Below, piece after piece: positions 5,869 through 9,368 of a stretch of DNA of 9,368 bases. A model generated the notes under the pieces. It was not told the origin of the DNA. It saw only the letters and a program-made list of their open reading frames with translations, and did no database searches. Position 1 is the stretch's first letter. Every line of letters starts with the position of its first letter. The stretch comes from JAZDOK01 sp043798715 (GTDB lineage: Bacteria; Vulcanimicrobiota; JAZDOK01), in contig JAZDOK010000061.1 of NCBI GenBank assembly GCA_043798715.1, positions 1 through 9,368 of the forward strand. The letters are read 5' to 3'. The position numbers and the translations under genes are program-made.

Positions 5869-7098
5869 CTAGCGGCACAGCCTGGCGCCGGCCCCGATCA
5901 TCCCCCCAAGACCCCAGAAACAGGACAGCATGGATATACCAAATCCGATCCCGTGAGGAAGAACGATCAGGACCGCGAGAAAAATGCTTCCCAGGAGGGC
6001 CGCCAGGAAAACTTTCCCGCGGGAGGGCGGAAGAAGCTCTTCATCTCCCCTGAACCTGCCGAGGCGGAGAAAGCACTCCCCGATGGCAATTCCGGTAAAT
6101 ACCTGCGCCAGATAGAGCACTCCAAGATAGAGCAATCCCGCGGAAAGCGCCAGCGGAATCCCGAAAACAGAGATAAGCAGAATTAAACAGGCCACCGGGA
6201 ACAATATATAAAACAGGAGGCCCTGCAGGAAAGCCCATAGGGGCTTTTTTATAATATGGCCGGAAACTTTTTCAGCCAGGCCGGGAAAGAAAAGAGCCAG
6301 AAGAAGAGCTGAAAGAAGAAGGGCGATGACAGAAAATACTTTGACGAAAAGAACGGCGTTTTTAAAAGCCTGCTTTATTTGTTTCTCTAATTCTTCATCA
6401 TCCTTGGGCATGGCCAGGATCTCGTAATCGACCTTCCCGGCGATGGAGGAACCTTCCTTGCGGTTGAACGGCTGGGGGGACTTGTAATGAAAGTTCCCGT
6501 GAACATCAGCCTGGGGTTCCATTGTTATGTCCCCCAGTGCCATCAGATCCACGTTTCCCCCGACGAGGGAGGAAAAATCGATATTCGTTGCCAAGGCGCG
6601 AACGGACTCGCCAACCCTGCCCCCTATATGCGAACCGACCGCAATAAACATCAAATCCCGGCCGACCGCCGATGCCTGGGTCGCCGCCAGAGTTATGCAG
6701 GCGGCTTTGAGGCTCCTTTGAACCTTCCCGGAAAAATCGAGCCCCCCGGCCATGATCCAGGTGGCCCCATCAACAGGACCTTCAAGGGAAACCGTGCCGC
6801 CTATTACCAGCAGGCTCCCTTTGACGTGGCCCCTGATTTTCACCTTGCCCCCGACAACGGTGAGATCGCCTGACACCGTCCCCTGGATATCCGTATCTCC
6901 GGAGATGACCGTCAGATCCCGCTCCGCCAGGCCGCTGAAAACAACCTTCTGCCCGACAAGGAGGCGGCTGTCTGAAAAATGCTCTCCGTAGTTGATGACT
7001 GAATTTTTATTCCCGGCATCCTGTCCCCAGGCGGGCAGGCTCAGAAACGATACCAGAATAATGATACAGGCCGCCGCCTTTAAAACTGAATTTTTCAT
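5869..7098 (-). CDS. Exported bactofilin-like beta-repeat protein with C-terminal multi-span membrane domain
   Basis: A 409-aa protein in three parts. Residues 1-25 are a signal peptide (cleavage near AWG-Q). About 46-225 are short Gly/Val repeats such as DLTVISGDTDIQGTVSGDLTVVGGKVKIRGHV, cut here only for illustration; they recur every 16-20 residues as in bactofilins and other polymer-forming right-handed beta-helices. After a charged linker (231-247) come four or five hydrophobic segments, about 249-272, 287-313, 315-345, 362-381 and 383-405. The signal peptide puts the beta-helix outside the cytoplasmic membrane, unlike classical cytoplasmic bactofilins. It may form a periplasmic scaffold anchored by the membrane domain, but no function is established. 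The ATG overlaps the DA1-like gene stop by 4 nt and the M16 gene begins 9 nt after its own stop, so it belongs to the same transcript. Confidence 0.75.
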   Translation of the reverse strand: MKNSVLKAAACIIILVSFLSLPAWGQDAGNKNSVINYGEHFSDSRLLVGQKVVFSGLAERDLTVISGDTDIQGTVSGDLTVVGGKVKIRGHVKGSLLVIGGTVSLEGPVDGATWIMAGGLDFSGKVQRSLKAACITLAATQASAVGRDLMFIAVGSHIGGRVGESVRALATNIDFSSLVGGNVDLMALGDITMEPQADVHGNFHYKSPQPFNRKEGSSIAGKVDYEILAMPKDDEELEKQIKQAFKNAVLFVKVFSVIALLLSALLLALFFPGLAEKVSGHIIKKPLWAFLQGLLFYILFPVACLILLISVFGIPLALSAGLLYLGVLYLAQVFTGIAIGECFLRLGRFRGDEELLPPSRGKVFLAALLGSIFLAVLIVLPHGIGFGISMLSCFWGLGGMIGAGARLCR

Positions 7099-7721
7099 TT
7101 TTCTCTGCTCCTTTTCAGATATTCCACCAGGCCCGATTCCGTATGTTCCTTCTCCATCCTGAGAATCCTCTTGAGTCCCCTGCCGCGGCTCCAGCTTTGA
7201 ATCCTTAAAAGCTTCCCGGCCTCCCTGGCCGCGCCCTCCGAAAGGAGCACCTTGTACTCGATCCAGCGCGCCAGGCCCTCCCTGAGTCCGCGATTATGTT
7301 GAAAAATCCCTGTCTCGCGCTGAAAGGCGTGCATATATTCGTGAGCAAAGATGGATTTGAACTTGGGGACGCCAAGCCCGGCCAGAACATAGATGCAATG
7401 GAGACGGTTTTCGCCCATCAGGTTCAAGTGGTAGCGCCCGATCGAACCGGCCATGCGGTAGCGTATGGAATGAATATCCCAATCATGCCCGGAAAAAAGT
7501 TCCAAAACTACGGGATAATCCACGGTAATGCCATATTTCCCGGAAAGAAAAGTCCTCACCTCCCGGCTGATGATGCCGGCTTTCAGGCGGTCCCCAACCC
7601 GGTCGAAAGAGGCGATTTCGGACGAAAGAAAACGATAGTCCGTCCTGCCCGTGAGAGCGCACTCTATGCTTCTGCCTATGAAGGTCAGTGCTTTTTCCAG
7701 GAGGCTCAGTGGTGGCGTCAC
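7095..7721 (-). CDS. DA1-like HEXXH zinc metallopeptidase
   Basis: A 208-aa protein with a zinc-protease helix AHEYMHAFQRE (HEYMH at 127-131) followed by GLREGLARWIEYKVL (146-160), where E148 is a likely third ligand. The preceding IYVLAGLGVPKFKSIF and the HE..HA...REGLA order resemble the peptidase domain of the DA1 family, first known from plants and also found in bacteria. It lacks the LIM/UIM regions of plant DA1, and no signal peptide is evident, so it may act in the cytosol. The start is GTG at 7719-7721, supported by AAGGAGA about 7 nt upstream. It appears to be the first gene of the operon, directly after a promoter at 7755-7784, and overlaps the bactofilin-like gene by 4 nt. Some other small Zn-peptidase family cannot be excluded. 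Confidence 0.65.
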   Translation of the reverse strand: MTPPLSLLEKALTFIGRSIECALTGRTDYRFLSSEIASFDRVGDRLKAGIISREVRTFLSGKYGITVDYPVVLELFSGHDWDIHSIRYRMAGSIGRYHLNLMGENRLHCIYVLAGLGVPKFKSIFAHEYMHAFQRETGIFQHNRGLREGLARWIEYKVLLSEGAAREAGKLLRIQSWSRGRGLKRILRMEKEHTESGLVEYLKRSREK

Positions 7722-7754
7722 GGCAAATCTCCTTCCGGCGTATTTTCACTCCTT

Positions 7755-7784
7755 ATGATAGCACCGGAGAAACTTTCCAGTCAA
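7755..7784 (-). promoter_or_regulatory. Probable promoter of the DA1-like/bactofilin-like/M16/cmk/plsC operon
   Basis: The minus strand reads TTGACT (7779-7784), an 18-bp spacer and TATCAT (7755-7760). Each box differs from consensus at one position. The start site would fall near 7748, giving a leader of about 27 nt with the AAGGAGA ribosome-binding site in it. No other promoter is apparent in the tight gene train downstream. Confidence 0.6.
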
Positions 7785-7848
7785 GGCAGGAGTCACCGGA
7801 AAATCAGGCGAAATACTCATTGGAAATCTTCAAGGAAAGGAGCCAGTC

Positions 7849-8295
7849 ATGTTCAAAAGAATTCTTCTCGCGACCGACGGATCCGAAGGTGCTCAAAAAG
7901 CGGCCCGCACCGCCGCAGAAATCGCCGGGAGGTTTGGTTCCTCCGTCACTCTCCTGTCGGTAGGCCAGATTCCGGTCATCAACCTTTTCAATTATTATCC
8001 CTCCATGATCGAACCGGAAGTGCTCCCGGAAAATATTGAAAAACGGATAATTGAGCACGCCCAGACGGCCCTCAAGGAGACCTCGAAGGTTTTTGAAGAC
8101 GCCCAGGTCCCCTTTGATACTCGTTTTGAGTTGGGCCACCCGGCGGATACCATCTGCGAAGTCTCCGAAACAGGAAAATATGATCTCATCATCATGGGCA
8201 GCCGTGGTTTGAGCGGCCTGAAGGGCCTCCTGGTTGGAAGTGTGAGCACCCGGGTTTTCCACCAATGTCATTGCCCTATTCTTCTCGTCAAATAA
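7849..8295 (+). CDS. Universal stress protein, UspA family (ATP-binding type)
   Basis: A 148-aa cytosolic protein of single-domain UspA length. It opens with FKRILLATDGSEGAQKA (D10 is the conserved adenine-contacting Asp) and ends with the nucleotide loop GSRGLSGLKGLLVGS (117-131), a match to G2XG9XG(S/T) of the ATP-binding subgroup (as in MJ0577). The final CPILLVK is the usual C-terminal strand. USPs help cells through starvation and redox or respiratory stress and often dimerise through this last strand. The ATG follows AAAGGAG at about 7 nt. It is divergent from the envelope operon and stands alone, ended by the hairpin at 8336-8370. No clear promoter was found in the 7760-7848 stretch, so its regulation cannot be read. 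Confidence 0.93.
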   Translation: MFKRILLATDGSEGAQKAARTAAEIAGRFGSSVTLLSVGQIPVINLFNYYPSMIEPEVLPENIEKRIIEHAQTALKETSKVFEDAQVPFDTRFELGHPADTICEVSETGKYDLIIMGSRGLSGLKGLLVGSVSTRVFHQCHCPILLVK

Positions 8296-8335
8296 ACGGA
8301 CCATCCTGTCTATCTCAGAACAAAAACATAAAAAT

Positions 8336-8370
8336 AAACCCCCGGAAAGCTGATAGCCTCCGGGGGTTTT
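8336..8370. terminator. Bidirectional rho-independent terminator between uspA-type gene and tRNA-Glu
   Basis: AAACCCCCGGA (8336-8346) pairs perfectly with TCCGGGGGTTT (8359-8369), an 11-bp stem with a 12-nt loop. It is followed by TTTT on the plus strand, and on the minus strand by TTTATTTTTATG. It can therefore end transcription of the stress gene from the left and of the tRNA from the right, which converge on it. Confidence 0.85.
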
Positions 8371-8375
8371 GTTCA

Positions 8376-8451
8376 TGGTAGCCCCAGGGGAATTCGAATC
8401 CCCGTTACCGCCGTGAGAGGGCGACGTCCTAGGCCACTAGACGATGGGGCC
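8376..8451 (-). tRNA. tRNA-Glu (anticodon CTC)
   Basis: A 76-nt cloverleaf on the minus strand with encoded CCA. The body is very like E. coli tRNA-Glu: TCGTCTAGTGGCCTAGGAC D-arm, the anticodon loop CTCTCAC giving anticodon CTC (8415-8417), and a GGGGA/TCCCC T-stem with TTCGAAT loop. It reads GAG codons. Oddities: the first acceptor pair is G1-U72 rather than a Watson-Crick pair, the discriminator is A where E. coli has G, and the outer anticodon-stem pair is T27-G43. All are tolerable. It has its own promoter 97 nt or more upstream and the terminator at 8336-8370. Confidence 0.95.
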
Positions 8452-8460
8452 CTGATACGA

Positions 8461-8531
8461 TTTGCGGAGAAAGAGAATCCTCGTACAATAAATCCAAGGT
8501 CTGTAGTACGATCCCTGGACGACTCCGCAAA
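8461..8531 (-). other. Structured leader of the tRNA-Glu transcript
   Basis: Between the tRNA promoter and tRNA-Glu lies a 71-nt segment closed by a perfect 9-bp inverted repeat (TTTGCGGAG at 8461-8469 with CTCCGCAAA at 8523-8531). It holds an inner 6-bp stem (TCGTAC 8481-8486 with GTACGA 8506-8511). The size and closing stem are tRNA-like, but no T-arm or anticodon arm can be drawn. It may be a processing hairpin, a small RNA or a decayed tRNA. Pairing was found by eye; no folding was computed. Confidence 0.5.
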
Positions 8532-8547
8532 AGTCTTTTCCCACCCT

Positions 8548-8577
8548 ATTATATCAAAAGGCCGCAAATATTGTCAA
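8548..8577 (-). promoter_or_regulatory. Promoter of tRNA-Glu
   Basis: Perfect TTGACA (8572-8577) and TATAAT (8548-8553) on the minus strand with an 18-bp spacer. The start would be near 8541, about 90 nt before the mature tRNA. It is a strong stable-RNA promoter. Confidence 0.85.
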
Positions 8578-8677
8578 TTGAAGCAAGGAATTTTTGAAAA
8601 AAAAAAGAATTATTAGGGATATCCGGGTTATTGCTGGAGTTTGATTTGTTACATTAAAGAAAAGGATGGGGTATTAG

Positions 8678-8683
8678 TATAAT
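8678..8683 (+). promoter_or_regulatory. Possible -10 box of the lipoprotein gene
   Basis: A perfect TATAAT lies 15 nt before the lipoprotein ATG. No good -35 is seen (TTAAAG at 8654-8659 is poor, 18-bp spacer). A start near 8690 would give a leader of under 10 nt, which fits the weak ribosome-binding site but makes the call uncertain. Confidence 0.35.
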
Positions 8684-8698
8684 CGGAATTGGTGGCCT

Positions 8699-9368
8699 AT
8701 GAGAAAAACTAACAACAATAAAACTACTCTGCTTTTATCCATACTCTGCCTGCTTATTCTCCTTATTGTTGGTTGCAGTAATACGGTTGGCGGGGTCTCG
8801 TCGGAGCCTACCAATCCTCCCTGGGCCCCAGTCAGCGGGAAGTGGTTCGGGACGGAGGGCGAAGAAACAGGAACGTGGACCATGACGTTTTCCTCCAATT
8901 TTTTCTCGTTCTACAACCAATCCGGTTCAGAGTGGCACACCGGGGTTTTTGCTTTAGTCCCGTACAACGATTTTTATCAGATAGATCTTGCTGTAACCGC
9001 TTCATCGAACCCCAAATTTGTTGGGAAAACAGCCTTTGGACTCTGCAAAACAAGCGGCACAAAACTTTTTTTAGTCTTCACCGAGCCCGGAGCTGGAGTG
9101 AGGCCCTCATCCTTCATCACCGGAAGCGGACCAGGTTGGAACCAGCGCAATTTCACTCTTTCCTCAACCTTTCACCCCACCTCAGTTCCCACTGACACGC
9201 CACAGCCGACCTCGACTTCCAGTCCCACTCCGACCCCCACTCCTACCGGCACGGCGATACCTACGCTGACCCCCACTCCTACCAGCACGGCACCCCCCAC
9301 TCCGCCCCCCACGCCGCCCCGCCCGCCGGCCCCCACGCCGCGCCCTCCGGCACCAACGAGAGGCGCCC
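8699..9368 (+). CDS. Lipoprotein with lipocalin-like domain and Pro/Thr-rich tail (partial, 3' end missing)
   Basis: An open frame from ATG 8699 runs off the right edge (223 codons seen, no stop). Residues 1-26 form a lipoprotein signal peptide: KTNNNK, a hydrophobic core LLLSILCLLILLIV, and lipobox IVGC with the lipidated Cys at 26. Residues about 44-158 (SGKWFGTEG, GTWTMTF, GKTAFGLCKTSGTKLFLVF and RPSSF) follow the pattern of small lipocalin-like beta domains such as TIGR03067; that likeness is from memory and tentative. The rest, from about residue 160, is a Pro/Thr/Ser-rich low-complexity tail, probably an extended stalk, with a 36-bp DNA repeat. GC content rises sharply here. The ribosome-binding site is weak (GGTGG, about 4 nt from ATG). 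It is divergent from tRNA-Glu. Function unknown; an envelope-anchored binding or adhesion module is one possibility. Confidence 0.7.
   Translation, partial: MRKTNNNKTTLLLSILCLLILLIVGCSNTVGGVSSEPTNPPWAPVSGKWFGTEGEETGTWTMTFSSNFFSFYNQSGSEWHTGVFALVPYNDFYQIDLAVTASSNPKFVGKTAFGLCKTSGTKLFLVFTEPGAGVRPSSFITGSGPGWNQRNFTLSSTFHPTSVPTDTPQPTSTSSPTPTPTPTGTAIPTLTPTPTSTAPPTPPPTPPRPPAPTPRPPAPTRGA
9232..9291 (+). repeat. 36-bp-period direct repeat in the Pro/Thr tail
   Basis: A 24-bp unit at 9232-9255 recurs at 9268-9291 with one mismatch (GG versus AG in ACCGGCACG/ACCAGCACG). The period of 36 bp is 12 codons, so it keeps the frame and adds a TPTPT(G/S)TA unit to the protein. The flanking sequence is further degenerate CCNAC repeats. 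Confidence 0.7.

Noticed and set aside
7296..8039. A 247-aa plus-strand ORF across the DA1-like and uspA genes
   Set aside because: It is antisense to the HEXXH gene over most of its length, and its end lies out of frame within the UspA gene. The encoded sequence shows no domain and has poor composition.
7804..8376. A 190-aa minus-strand ORF opposite the stress protein
   Set aside because: It is the reverse shadow of a clear UspA gene and ends in the terminator region. No domain is recognisable.
8461..8531. A second tRNA gene or tRNA-Pyl on either strand
   Set aside because: The 9-bp closing stem is tRNA-like, but the interior has no TTCGAAT-type T-loop and no 7-nt anticodon loop on a 5-bp stem. 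The inner loop is 19 nt, and the length between closing strands is short.

Overview
The window looks like chromosomal DNA of a Gram-negative bacterium. The 16S rRNA 5' end and the gene style point to Desulfobacterota (former Deltaproteobacteria), perhaps near the Syntrophales. That placement is an inference from family resemblance and no search was run. Signal peptides, a lipobox protein, an acidic-phospholipid acyltransferase and a cmk-plsC pair fit this assignment.

Layout from left to right. Positions 1-131 are the 5' end of a 16S rRNA gene on the minus strand. Its leader (about 132-319) carries a boxA antitermination element, and its promoter is near-consensus (TTGACA, 17 bp, TATACT). Divergent from it are an iron-sulfur flavoprotein (465-1049) and a 32-codon ORF (1065-1163) that resembles the C-terminal tail of a DNA methyltransferase. 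Converging on these is a type II toxin-antitoxin operon (1160-1746) with a strong promoter and a palindromic operator.

The centre (1881-7721) is one tightly packed minus-strand gene train. It probably starts from a promoter at 7755-7784. In transcription order it encodes a DA1-like HEXXH metallopeptidase, an exported bactofilin-like beta-repeat protein with a multi-span membrane domain, a catalytic M16 peptidase, a non-catalytic M16 partner, cytidylate kinase (cmk) and a 1-acylglycerol-3-phosphate acyltransferase (plsC). The genes overlap by 1-4 nt or are separated by only a few nt. The first four look like an envelope or protein-quality module. The last two make CMP/dCMP phosphates and phosphatidic acid.

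Right of the divergent promoter region lies a UspA-type stress protein (7849-8295). A shared bidirectional hairpin terminator follows, then a minus-strand tRNA-Glu(CTC) with a consensus promoter and a structured leader. Last is the start of a lipoprotein gene (8699 to beyond the end of the window) with a lipocalin-like domain and a long Pro/Thr-rich tail.

Three points most deserve a second look. The cmk reading frame has no ATG/GTG/TTG start upstream of its P-loop, and its 5' end is occupied by a 7-bp tandem repeat. The two M16 subunits have lost reciprocal halves of the active site. The DA1-like, bactofilin-like and M16 genes form a compact four-gene module whose joint role is not known to me. 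Everything here was read by eye; no alignments, HMM searches or folding programs were run.
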